Shown one piece after another: positions 33,942 through 41,770 of a stretch of DNA of 64,000 bases; positions within the stretch are counted from its first letter, which is position 1, and every line of letters starts with the position of its first letter. Source of the DNA: MED-G105 sp965263305 (GTDB lineage: Bacteria > Pseudomonadota > Alphaproteobacteria > Caulobacterales > Parvularculaceae); assembly GCA_965263305.1 (NCBI GenBank), contig OZ253666.1, positions 248,001 to 312,000 of the forward strand, in the 5' to 3' direction. A model generated the notes under the pieces. The model was not told the DNA's origin. It saw only the letters and a list, made by a program, of their open reading frames with translations, and did not search any database. The position numbers were made by a program, and so were the translations under genes.

Positions 33942-35297
33942 TTAACTAGTCACTGTTAATGCGAGCATTGCATCCGGTGTGGCCGCCTGATCAAATTCAT
34001 CAATGGCCCGAAAGAGATCTTTGGTTTGAGGTTTGCCAATTATATGCGTACAGAGATTATCAAACTTTGTTTGTAATTTTCCGCATTTTTCTTCAAATGT
34101 GAGCGTTTCCGCTGTCGGGTCGGCTTCGTCGCTAAGTTCGCGACCATCTTCCAACACCACGTTTACACGCGAGGTCAGCGGCGCTGCGTCGAATTCATCA
34201 GTAACACGCACATTTATCCGCGCCATCAATGAACGTATTTTTGGATCATGAATTCGTTCATCGGCATACCCCTCAATGCCGGATTCACCCGTCGCAAAAG
34301 CATTGGCCAGGGAGTATTTCATGGAAAACTTTCCGTCTAACCCCGTTTCAGGGTCGGTTTTTCCAGCGGTATCGCAAGAAATCTGTGAAACATCGACATT
34401 AATCGACGCGATGGCTTCTGACGTGATGGCGTTTTCGGCCCTCATGCGTTGCGCAATGTTGAGAGCGCCATGAAGGAAAAAACATGCTGCATGGAATTTG
34501 AAATCCAAAAACTCTACAGGATGTTTTGATCCTAAGAAATTGCGATCAACAACGGTATTGAGCCCGTGATGCGTCGCGATGAAACCGAGCGGGCCCTCAT
34601 ATATATCATGCGCAGCTTCAAACCCATCTTCGGCGAGAGAGGCCGCAATAACACCTCCTTCTGCAGCTGCGCCGGCATGAAGTGGCTTCGCCATTGTGCC
34701 AAAAGACTGCTTAACGCCATTAGCAAGCGTTCCAGCAATGCCAAGCGCATTCAATGTTTGCGTTTCATTCAATCCCAGCAGATTGGCGCAAGCCGCCGCC
34801 GCAGCCTGACGGCCAATGGTCGATGTTCCGTGAAATCCAACCCGATAATGTTCACTGCCGACCGACTGCGCTATCCAAGCCCCTACTCTTAGACCACAAA
34901 GATAAGCGCCTAGAACGTCTCGCCCAGACAACCCGCGCCACTGCCCAACCGCAAGCACCGCCGGCATTATCGTGACCGTTGGATGGCCCATGAAGTATGT
35001 GAGGTTGTCATCGTAGTCGAGCGCGTGCGACATCGCCCCATTGATCAATGCCGCCTGCGGCGCATTACATTTCATAGCGCGACCAACTAGGGATGACTGC
35101 GCCGGGCCGCCGAATTTTTCGGCGTGATGCATCAACGCTTGAACGAGCGGCTCTTTGCGGGCTGCAATCGACACACAGACCCAGTCGAGGAGCGCGGTTT
35201 TCGCGTGGGCGATCAGCTCGTCGGTCGCCTCATTGCGCGCTTCATCAACGATGTACTGAGCGACCGTTCGCGTAAAACCCTCATTGCCTTTATTCAC
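33942..35297 (-). CDS. MmgE/PrpD-family protein
   Basis: This is a 451-residue member of the 2-methylcitrate dehydratase / cis-aconitate decarboxylase / iminodisuccinate-epimerase superfamily. Motifs include ALINGAMSHALDYDD, MGHPTVTIMPAVLA, FHGTSTIGRQAAAAA, MAKPLHAGAAAEGG and EFLDFKFHAACFFLHG. A TTG further upstream extends the frame 17 codons, but the GTG at 35297 has GGAGG five bases before it. It is convergent with the PQQ dehydrogenase and divergent from an SRPBCC gene. Family functions vary widely. Dehydration or isomerisation of a branched hydroxy-diacid would suit the island but is unproven. Confidence 0.88.
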   Translation of the reverse strand: MNKGNEGFTRTVAQYIVDEARNEATDELIAHAKTALLDWVCVSIAARKEPLVQALMHHAEKFGGPAQSSLVGRAMKCNAPQAALINGAMSHALDYDDNLTYFMGHPTVTIMPAVLAVGQWRGLSGRDVLGAYLCGLRVGAWIAQSVGSEHYRVGFHGTSTIGRQAAAAACANLLGLNETQTLNALGIAGTLANGVKQSFGTMAKPLHAGAAAEGGVIAASLAEDGFEAAHDIYEGPLGFIATHHGLNTVVDRNFLGSKHPVEFLDFKFHAACFFLHGALNIAQRMRAENAITSEAIASINVDVSQISCDTAGKTDPETGLDGKFSMKYSLANAFATGESGIEGYADERIHDPKIRSLMARINVRVTDEFDAAPLTSRVNVVLEDGRELSDEADPTAETLTFEEKCGKLQTKFDNLCTHIIGKPQTKDLFRAIDEFDQAATPDAMLALTVTS

Positions 35298-35363
35298 ACG
35301 CGCCTCCAAATTTTCGAGATTGTCGCGCCGGATTGTCGATTGGCGCAAGCCCAGAATCTCCTG

Positions 35364-35377
35364 ATCATGTTTGTGAT
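35364..35377. promoter_or_regulatory. Island palindrome, copy 5 (ATCATGTTTGTGAT)
   Basis: This copy has an exact right arm and a left arm with two mismatches. It sits almost exactly midway in the divergent promoter, 67 bases from the MmgE/PrpD start and 63 bases from the SRPBCC start. Its flanks extend the symmetry (GATCA...TGATC). Confidence 0.4.
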
Positions 35378-35439
35378 CGGGTTTATTTTAACGCTGTGAT
35401 AGGACTGGGCAATCAACACTATCCAAAATCGGAGTCTAA

Positions 35440-35934
35440 ATGTCTAAAACCCCGAAAAAACACGACGATGTAGACGATAGCTTCGTTGACAAAACACCTG
35501 CTCGAAACGTCATCAAACACATTTTTCCGTTTCAAAGGCCTGTTGTTTGGGCGGCGCTGTTGGACTCTGATACATGGACACATTGGCTGCCCATTGACAA
35601 GGTTACGTGGACCTCGCCAGAACCACTATCCCTGGGCGCCACAAGGACAATCGAAATCGGCAAAAATCGTATCGATGAATATTTCTTCGCCTGGGAGGAT
35701 CAACGGCGAATGGCCTTTCGGTTTGACGCGAGCACCTTACCGATCAATGCATTCGCAGAGGACTACACATTGAATGATGCTGAAAACGGCTGCGAACTCG
35801 TTTGGCGGTTCCACGGTAGAGCATTCCCATTGCTGACCCCCGTTTTAAACGGCCTCATGAGAGCAAATGGGCGAAAAGGCCTTCCGAAGCTCTCGCAATA
35901 CATAACAGACAATCCAACAAAATTCGGCGCCTAA
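35440..35934 (+). CDS. SRPBCC-family protein
   Basis: This is a 164-residue START/Bet-v1-like protein with a hydrophobic ligand cavity. The helix-grip pattern is visible as NVIKHIFPFQRPVVWAALLDSDTWTHWLP at the start, then beta strands (GATRTIEIGKN, RRMAFRFDAST, NGCELVWRFHGRAF) and a C-terminal helix (GLMRANGRKGLPKLSQYI). The reaction is unknown; relatives are cyclases, hydratases, ligand carriers or coenzyme-binding proteins. GGAG precedes the ATG. It is monocistronic, divergent from the MmgE/PrpD gene and convergent with an ACAD. Confidence 0.8.
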   Translation: MSKTPKKHDDVDDSFVDKTPARNVIKHIFPFQRPVVWAALLDSDTWTHWLPIDKVTWTSPEPLSLGATRTIEIGKNRIDEYFFAWEDQRRMAFRFDASTLPINAFAEDYTLNDAENGCELVWRFHGRAFPLLTPVLNGLMRANGRKGLPKLSQYITDNPTKFGA

Positions 35935-36155
35935 ACCGAATCGACCGCTGATCTGAATAATCCTTCCTGTGAATAGAGTTTTGTTTTTTTCCGCTTTAAC
36001 GCTGCCTACTGATCACTGGGAAAAAATAGCAAAACCCAAACGGCGCAAACGGTGAACTGAAAATAGCAGAAATGGCGAAGGTCAGCGCAGATACAATCAG
36101 AAAATAACGCCTTTGGTTACTGCCGTTGCGGATTTCGTTCTTGGCGATACACCCC

Positions 36156-37283
36156 TCACTGGATGTTCATTTCGTCGATTGCTTGAAATTTTCTCAAATG
36201 AAAATCGCTATCGCCGTAATATTGGCACAATGCAAGCGCTCTTTTAAAATAATGACCAATGGCCATTTCATCCGTCATTCCCATCGCCCCATGCAGCTGA
36301 ATAGCACTCTCACCCACAAACTTACATGACGTTGCAAGCTGCACTTTCGCTGCGGAAACATGTTTTAAAAGCGCTGAGTCAGCACGATCATATCGACCCG
36401 CCAGCACTTGAGCGACAGCGCTTATTTCTTGTGCTGAAATAAACATATCCGCCATCTTGTGCTGAAGCACTTGAAACCCCGCGATAGGCTGACCGAATTG
36501 GGACCGATCGCGGCAAAACGCCATCGTTAGCTCGCACATCCGTCTGCATACGACGCTCGCCTCCCCGCAGGCGGCAATGACGCCGCGCGTCACCGCTTCT
36601 TGGATTGCTTCTTCGGCCTCAACACCGCGAACAAGCAATCGGTCCTTCGGGAGCAATGCGCTTTGAAGAATGACATCTCCCGCGCGCATGCCGGAAATTG
36701 TTGCATAGGTGTCGATCGTCACGCCCGGGTCCTCGTTCGCCACGAGAAAAAGCTTGAGTTCTTCGTCGTTGCTTGCACACGCCGACACAATGAACCAATC
36801 AGCGTATGGAGCGCCGCCTACGGCGACTTTCTTACCATTCACGAGATAACCCTCGTCCACCACGGTGGCGCTGGCGCTCGAAGAAAGAGGATCAAATCGA
36901 CTTGCGAATTCATAGATCGCCGGCGTCACAATTTGTGTTCCGGCAATCATACGTTCTGCGACGGACCGAGCGGCCTGCGTACCGGACGCAGCAAGCAGAG
37001 CTCCCGCAGTCACCGCCTCAAGCACGGGTTCAACGACCAATGCACCACCCAACGCTTCGGTCACTGTGATTATGTCGGCCGCCGTACCGCCAACGCCGCC
37101 GATCTCTTCATCAGTCATTGCAGCGAAGACGCCAATATCTGCAAGGGCCCGCCAATGATCCGGAGACCATCCCGATTCCGAAACCATGATCTGAAGGCGC
37201 TCGTCAATTGGATAACGATGCTCGAGATATTTTTGTATTGTTTCGCTAAGAAGTCGCTGTTCGTCTGAAAACGCAACAATCAT
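36156..37283 (-). CDS. Acyl-CoA dehydrogenase-family protein lacking the catalytic Glu
   Basis: This is a 375-residue ACAD-fold protein. The N-terminal helical domain (FSDEQRLLSETIQKYLEHR) and C-terminal domain (CRDRSQFGQPIAGFQVLQHK, QLHGAMGMTDEMAIGHYFKR) are clear. Neither common base position has Glu: the C-terminal site reads ALALCQYYGDSD and the helix-G site reads AVTRGVIAACGE. Such members often form the non-catalytic half of heteromeric ACADs, as in steroid side-chain FadE pairs. The ATG at 37283 follows GAGAA; an open frame 19 codons longer lacks a ribosome site. It is divergent from the GST-P450 operon across a perfect island palindrome. Confidence 0.88.
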   Translation of the reverse strand: MIVAFSDEQRLLSETIQKYLEHRYPIDERLQIMVSESGWSPDHWRALADIGVFAAMTDEEIGGVGGTAADIITVTEALGGALVVEPVLEAVTAGALLAASGTQAARSVAERMIAGTQIVTPAIYEFASRFDPLSSSASATVVDEGYLVNGKKVAVGGAPYADWFIVSACASNDEELKLFLVANEDPGVTIDTYATISGMRAGDVILQSALLPKDRLLVRGVEAEEAIQEAVTRGVIAACGEASVVCRRMCELTMAFCRDRSQFGQPIAGFQVLQHKMADMFISAQEISAVAQVLAGRYDRADSALLKHVSAAKVQLATSCKFVGESAIQLHGAMGMTDEMAIGHYFKRALALCQYYGDSDFHLRKFQAIDEMNIQ

Positions 37284-37841
37284 TTTTTTCTCGGAATGCT
37301 GATTAAAACTATTTCGTTCTAGCATACATTTGGTACGCATCGCGCTACTATTGCATTTGCTGGATGAGATATGAAACGTTTGATCCTTGCAATCACATCT
37401 GTGATCATGACGTCAAGTCTAAGCCGCCTACCGTTCGGACCATTTGGTTTTCAAGGCGACGCGCGGATGAGTTCGATTGGAATAGCGTTCCGTTATTCGA
37501 TCGGTTCCTTCCGAGGGACGCTCCTTCGGCGCAGCAATTCCGTTTTTCTTCGCCACCCTTTTTACATGCGGGTTAACGGATCATTCGCAGAAGAGTTAAG
37601 CGAAAAAGATAAGCTAAATTTGAGCGCCTGTTCCGTGTATATTGACGTTACAGTTCCCTCAGTATTGCGGCGCTTTGGCAGCCCTCTTTTTTTGGTGGTA
37701 AATCTTCTTAAGGGTCTTAATTCTCTTGCGCTGCAATAAAATGAATGTCGAGTTCATATACATGATGAGTTCGTTGATGCCTTATCGGCAAGGCCGGTGT
37801 ACAAAACGTCGGATGTTTACGTTCAACCGGGCCTCCCAAAT
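37284..37841. other. Divergent promoter region between ACAD and GST-P450 operon
   Basis: Of these 558 bases only the regulatory palindrome at 37392-37405 stands out. A 122-codon open frame (37371-37739) begins MKRLILAITSVIMTSS, resembling a signal peptide. The rest does not resemble a folded protein and the frame spans the palindrome, so I do not call it. Confidence 0.5.
37392..37405. promoter_or_regulatory. Island palindrome, perfect copy 6 (ATCACATCTGTGAT)
   Basis: This is an exact ATCACA-NN-TGTGAT, 109 bases upstream of the ACAD start and 437 bases upstream of the GST start. Together with 31404 it defines the motif. Confidence 0.65.
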
Positions 37842-38546
37842 ATGATCGAACTGTTTCAATTCTCCACTTCACCATTCACTGAGAAGGTTCGGCGCGCGAT
37901 GGGCTACAAGCGCATCGCCTATCGCGTCACCGAAGTTGAGCGCCTCCAAGTTCCTCAAGGCAAATACAAGCATGTAAGCCCAACAGGAAAGTTTCCTGCG
38001 ATCCTAGATGGTGACAAAGCCATTTGGGATTCAACCGACATCCTTCACCACATTGACCAAAACTATGACGGCCCTGCCGTCATACCAACTAATCCACGCG
38101 ACGCCGCAATGGCCCACGCGATTGAAGAATGGGCGGATGAAAGTCTGTACTTCTACGAAATTCTGATGCGTCTTGCCTGGAAGCATAATCAGGGCCCGAT
38201 GATCGACGCCCTCGCCGCTAGTATGCCGAACGTCCCTCGCGAACAACTTGAAGCGATGGTCGACGACAATGTTGGTAAACTGGTCGAGGCGCAGGGAATT
38301 GGTAAAAAACCACGCGAGCAAATTCTATCGGATTTGGATCGCCATTTTGGTGCGCTAGACGCGCTCCTAGACGGCCATGATTGGCTTGTAGGAAACACCC
38401 CATCGATTGCCGATTTCGCTGTCATTGGTCAGTTGACGGCGCTTCTTTACGCAAAAGAAGGAAATGAAGCACTCGCTCAAACACGGAATGTTGAAGGCTG
38501 GATTGCTCGGTTGCAAGACATTGCACCATTGGAGGCTGCCGAATGA
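37842..38546 (+). CDS. Glutathione S-transferase-family protein
   Basis: This is a 234-residue protein with an N-terminal thioredoxin-like domain (MIELFQFSTSPFTEKVRRAMGYK, then VSPTGKFPAILDGDKAIWDSTDIL with the cis-Pro and Ser-glutathione contact). The C-terminal domain is helical and ends DWLVGNTPSIADFAVIGQL, the usual N-capping motif. The ATG at 37842 begins the domain directly; an open frame 15 codons longer is unlikely. Its stop overlaps the P450 start (ATGA). Co-translation with the P450 suggests it handles an epoxide or other electrophile formed by that enzyme. That is inference. Confidence 0.88.
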   Translation: MIELFQFSTSPFTEKVRRAMGYKRIAYRVTEVERLQVPQGKYKHVSPTGKFPAILDGDKAIWDSTDILHHIDQNYDGPAVIPTNPRDAAMAHAIEEWADESLYFYEILMRLAWKHNQGPMIDALAASMPNVPREQLEAMVDDNVGKLVEAQGIGKKPREQILSDLDRHFGALDALLDGHDWLVGNTPSIADFAVIGQLTALLYAKEGNEALAQTRNVEGWIARLQDIAPLEAAE

Positions 38547-39775
38547 GCGCACCCCTTACCTCTGAAAACCTACTCGACCCAGACCTGTTAGCGAATAAAG
38601 GCGGACCACCCCATGCTTGGTTCGATAAATGGCGTAAAGAAGAAGGCATCCATTGGAACCCGCCAACAGAGAACTACGCACCTGCGGTTGACGGCTTTCG
38701 AATGGATCGCGGATTTTGGGTCCTGACGCGCTATCAAGATGTTTTTGAGGCGTCACGTGACTGGAACAATTTTTCTTGTAGCGCGGAAGGCGTCTTGCTT
38801 TGGGATTTAGACGAAGAGAGGTTGGCGACCCAACGCGCCGGCCTTATGGCGATGGATCCGCCGCATCATGCCGCGATTAAACGATTAGTGATGCCGCCTT
38901 TTGCCCCGGCCGCGCTTAAGGCTTTTGAACCTGAGATCGACGCCCTTGCCGAAGAGATTGTAAACGACATCGCCGAAAAAGGAGAATGCGAATTCGTCTT
39001 TGACGTCGCATCGAAGCTTCCGGTTTATACATTCTGTAAACTGATGGGTATACCGAACGAGGACCGGGAGCATATCGCCGCCCTTGGCAACAAACTTGTC
39101 GATATCGAAACGCCCAACGCTGGCCAAATTGAAGCTCAGATGCAGCTATTTGGCTATTCGATGCAACTTGCTGAAGCAAAACGCTCAGCGCCCGATGACT
39201 CGATGATGAGCCTTCTCGTCAATGGTGAAGTGGATGGCGAACGGCTGACTGACGAACAAATCAACGGTTTCTTTGTCACCATGGCGATCGCCGGGCACGA
39301 AACCACGCGCTCGACCGCTTCCCATTTTATGAAACTTCTTACAGAGTTTCCGGATCAAAGAGAATTACTACTGGAAGATTTGAATAGTCGCCTTGCAAAC
39401 GCGATTGAAGAGGCGTTGCGCTATTGCCCCCCTGTCATTCAATTCAAGCGGATTGCCGTGAATGATGTAGAGTTGTCCGGCCACGACGTTAGTAAGGGTG
39501 ACAAGATCTACCTTTCTTATCCGGCGGCGAACCGAGATCCTTCTGTTTTCCCCGCGCCACACAAATTTGATATATTGAGAACGAATGCGAAGGACCATCT
39601 TTCTTTCGGGACCGGCCCACATGTTTGTATCGCCGCACGGCTCGCGCGGCGTCAACTTTTCAGTCTTTTCCATGCGTTATTGACCCACTTACCGAATATT
39701 CGCGTAACCGGTGAGCCAAAGCATTTACGCAGCATTTGGCATGATGCAATTGTAAGACTGCCGGTGACTTTTTGA
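38543..39775 (+). CDS. Cytochrome P450 (bacterial class I, CYP125/124-like)
   Basis: This is a 410-residue soluble monooxygenase. The I-helix oxygen-binding motif is MAIAGHETTRSTASH, the K-helix ExxR is in EEALRYCPPV, and the haem thiolate is Cys362 in SFGTGPHVCIAARLAR. The general pattern (MDPPHHAAIKRLVMPPFAP, ANRDPSVF) resembles actinobacterial and proteobacterial P450s that hydroxylate steroid, terpenoid or alkyl terminal carbons. Its electron partners are not adjacent; the ferredoxin-FprA pair at 13210-14797 is the only candidate in the window. It is translationally coupled to the GST upstream and followed by two MaoC genes. Confidence 0.94.
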   Translation: MSAPLTSENLLDPDLLANKGGPPHAWFDKWRKEEGIHWNPPTENYAPAVDGFRMDRGFWVLTRYQDVFEASRDWNNFSCSAEGVLLWDLDEERLATQRAGLMAMDPPHHAAIKRLVMPPFAPAALKAFEPEIDALAEEIVNDIAEKGECEFVFDVASKLPVYTFCKLMGIPNEDREHIAALGNKLVDIETPNAGQIEAQMQLFGYSMQLAEAKRSAPDDSMMSLLVNGEVDGERLTDEQINGFFVTMAIAGHETTRSTASHFMKLLTEFPDQRELLLEDLNSRLANAIEEALRYCPPVIQFKRIAVNDVELSGHDVSKGDKIYLSYPAANRDPSVFPAPHKFDILRTNAKDHLSFGTGPHVCIAARLARRQLFSLFHALLTHLPNIRVTGEPKHLRSIWHDAIVRLPVTF

Positions 39776-39789
39776 GCGGAGGCCGATTG

Positions 39790-40311
39790 ATGAGCGAGAT
39801 TAGTGAACTAAAAGAGAACGCCGTTTACAAGGCGCGCGGTCGACTTTACGAGGAATTCGAGATTGGCGAAAAAATTACGCATCACTGGGGCCGAACCATC
39901 ACCGAAGCCGACACGGTTCAATTCAGTTACCTAACGCTCTCTTACAATCCGCTCTACTTCAATCGCGAATATGCGAAGGCTCACGGCCATCGGGATATTG
40001 TCGTCAATCCCCAACTTGTGTTCAATATAATTCTTGGCCTGACGGTTGAGGGTTGTTCGGAAGGGATTGGCGGTCCGTTTCTTGGCGTGTTCGAACTAAA
40101 TTATGAACAACCAGTTTATCCGGGTGACACGCTGACGGCGGTTTCAACAACAATCGACAAGCGCTTGTCGGATTCAGACAGCAATAAGGGCGTGGTTAGC
40201 TGGCATTCCGAAGGTTTCAATCAAAACGGTGAGCGCGTTATAGAATATAAGCGGTCGAACCTTGCCGTGTTTAATATTGCAAAAATGATGCGGGAGGGAA
40301 AAATTGGCTAA
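39790..40311 (+). CDS. MaoC-like hot-dog dehydratase, first of a pair
   Basis: This is a 173-residue single hot-dog protein. YEEFEIGEKITHHWGRTITEADTVQFSYLTLSYNPLYFNREYAK matches the MaoC/mesaconyl-CoA hydratase pattern, with Asp then a region normally holding the catalytic Asp-His pair; here Asn precedes PLYF and His follows in AHGHRD. FELNYEQPVYPGDTL is the second family motif. The ATG at 39790 has GGAGG upstream; an upstream TTG is unlikely. Its stop overlaps the next MaoC gene by eight bases. Two-gene MaoC sets often make heterodimeric hydratases acting on bulky enoyl-CoAs. Confidence 0.88.
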   Translation: MSEISELKENAVYKARGRLYEEFEIGEKITHHWGRTITEADTVQFSYLTLSYNPLYFNREYAKAHGHRDIVVNPQLVFNIILGLTVEGCSEGIGGPFLGVFELNYEQPVYPGDTLTAVSTTIDKRLSDSDSNKGVVSWHSEGFNQNGERVIEYKRSNLAVFNIAKMMREGKIG

Positions 40312-40786
40312 GCTCTCAGCACTTACGAGCCCAAATACTTATTTTGAAGATTTCGAGGTTGGGCAGACCATGCGTCACGCCCGTGGGAAGACGATTACGA
40401 ACCTTGAAAACGTCAATATCACCAACATGGTGATGAATACGGCATCGGGCCATTTCGACGAAAATCTGTGTTCTAAGGGTCCGTTTCAAAAGATCATCAG
40501 TTACGGCGGCGTCAATTTTTCTGTTGTACTGGGCCTGGCTTCTCAAGACACCGTAGAAAACGCGCTCGCCGAATTGGGATTGGACAAAATTAAGCTGCGC
40601 TCGCCGGTCACACATGGCGACACGCTTTATGCATATTCTCGCGTTTTGGAAAAACGCGATAGTGACCGCGAAGATGCGGGCATTGTGCTGTTCCAACATT
40701 GGGGCATTAATCAGCGCGACGAGATTGTCGCCGAAGTTCAGCGAACGGCTCTAATAAAGAAGCGAAGCCACTGGGCGCAAAAATAG
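40304..40786 (+). CDS. MaoC-like hot-dog dehydratase, second of a pair
   Basis: This is a 160-residue hot-dog protein (YFEDFEVGQTMRHARGKTIT, TASGHFDENLCS, LRSPVTHGDTLYAYSRVLEKR). The TTG start has GGGAGGG five bases upstream and overlaps the first MaoC gene, so both are co-translated. It resembles half of a mesaconyl-CoA hydratase. Together the two hot-dogs could form the active hydratase that feeds the lyase encoded next. The exact substrate is unknown. Confidence 0.87.
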   Translation: MAKLSALTSPNTYFEDFEVGQTMRHARGKTITNLENVNITNMVMNTASGHFDENLCSKGPFQKIISYGGVNFSVVLGLASQDTVENALAELGLDKIKLRSPVTHGDTLYAYSRVLEKRDSDREDAGIVLFQHWGINQRDEIVAEVQRTALIKKRSHWAQK

Positions 40787-40812
40787 AGCAGCTGATAGAA
40801 GGAGTAAAAAAT

Positions 40813-41730
40813 ATGCCAAATAAGAATAAACCGATGCGGCTGCGGCGATCGCAACTTGCGGTGCCAGGGATCAGCGAAAAAATGCTAACGAAGGCGGCTG
40901 CATCGCCTGCTGACCATGTTTTTTGCGATCTTGAGGATGCCGTTGCCCCCTCCTCTAAGCCGGAGGCCCGGCATAAAATTGTCGACGCACTCAATGAGCT
41001 TGATTGGGGCAAAACAGTTCGATGCGTTCGCGTTAATGACGTCACGACCGAATGGTGTTTTGAAGACATCATCACGATCGTTGAAGGCGCGCGGGAAAAC
41101 CTCGACACAATCATGCTGACAAAGCCTTTTACCGCGTCTGATGTTCAATTCGTAGACAAACTGCTGACACAGCTAGAAAAGAAATTGAACCTAAAGAAGT
41201 CAATTGGCTTGGAAGTTCTCATCGAAGAAGTTGAGGCAATGCACAATGTGTGGGAGATCGCCCATTCATGCGAGCGGCTTGAATGCATGATTTTCGGCAT
41301 GGGCGATTACGCGGCGTCACAGGGAATTTCAATTGGCAACATCGGCACGGCCGACGGTTATCCGGGCGATATTTTCCATTATCCGCGATATCAATTGACA
41401 ATTGCCGCACGCGCCGCCGGCATTGATGCCGTCGATGGACCTTATGGCGATTTTAAAAATGAAGTTGGTTATCGCGAGGAATGCAAGCGCGCCATGACCC
41501 TCGGCATGGTTGGGAAATGGGCGATCCATCCGTCGCAAATTGCACCGGCGCTTGAAGTGTTTTCGCCAAAACAGGCTGAAGTCGAACTCGCGCGCGAAGT
41601 AATCGACGTCTATCGCAAGGCAGAGGCAGAGGGCATTGGATCTGTTGGCCATAAAGGCATGATGGTCGACGCCGCGTCCGCTCGTTTGTTGCAGAATACG
41701 ATTGATCGCGCCGAACTCATCGGCATGTAG
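40813..41730 (+). CDS. Malyl-CoA/beta-methylmalyl-CoA lyase-like CitE-family protein
   Basis: This is a 305-residue TIM-barrel lyase. RRSQLAVPGISEKMLTKA and HVFCDLEDAVAPSSK carry the CitE metal motif. IGLEVLIEEVEAMHNVWEIA and MIFGMGDYAASQG are typical of the Mcl1 malyl-CoA lyase branch, followed by HYPRYQLTIAARAAGIDAVDGPYGD and KWAIHPSQIAPA. It would cleave a 3-hydroxyacyl-CoA carrying a beta-hydroxy-acid group to a smaller CoA ester and a 2-oxo acid. GGAG precedes the ATG. Following two MaoC hydratases, it suggests a hydration-then-aldol-cleavage sequence as in mesaconyl/methylmalyl-CoA or itaconyl/citramalyl-CoA metabolism. Confidence 0.9.
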   Translation: MPNKNKPMRLRRSQLAVPGISEKMLTKAAASPADHVFCDLEDAVAPSSKPEARHKIVDALNELDWGKTVRCVRVNDVTTEWCFEDIITIVEGARENLDTIMLTKPFTASDVQFVDKLLTQLEKKLNLKKSIGLEVLIEEVEAMHNVWEIAHSCERLECMIFGMGDYAASQGISIGNIGTADGYPGDIFHYPRYQLTIAARAAGIDAVDGPYGDFKNEVGYREECKRAMTLGMVGKWAIHPSQIAPALEVFSPKQAEVELAREVIDVYRKAEAEGIGSVGHKGMMVDAASARLLQNTIDRAELIGM

Positions 41731-41770
41731 TGAGCCATTACGCAACACGGGCATTGTAAGGAGTTACGCT

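Noticed and set aside
35935..36155. Hydrophobic minus-strand translation (YFLIVSALTFAISAIF) after the ACAD stop
   Set aside because: The frame has no start codon and ends within 50 codons. It may be a gene remnant but cannot be supported.
37371..37739. 122-codon frame with a signal-like N-terminus between the ACAD and GST genes
   Set aside because: Only the first 16 residues look like a signal peptide. The rest lacks protein-like pattern, and the frame crosses the regulatory palindrome.
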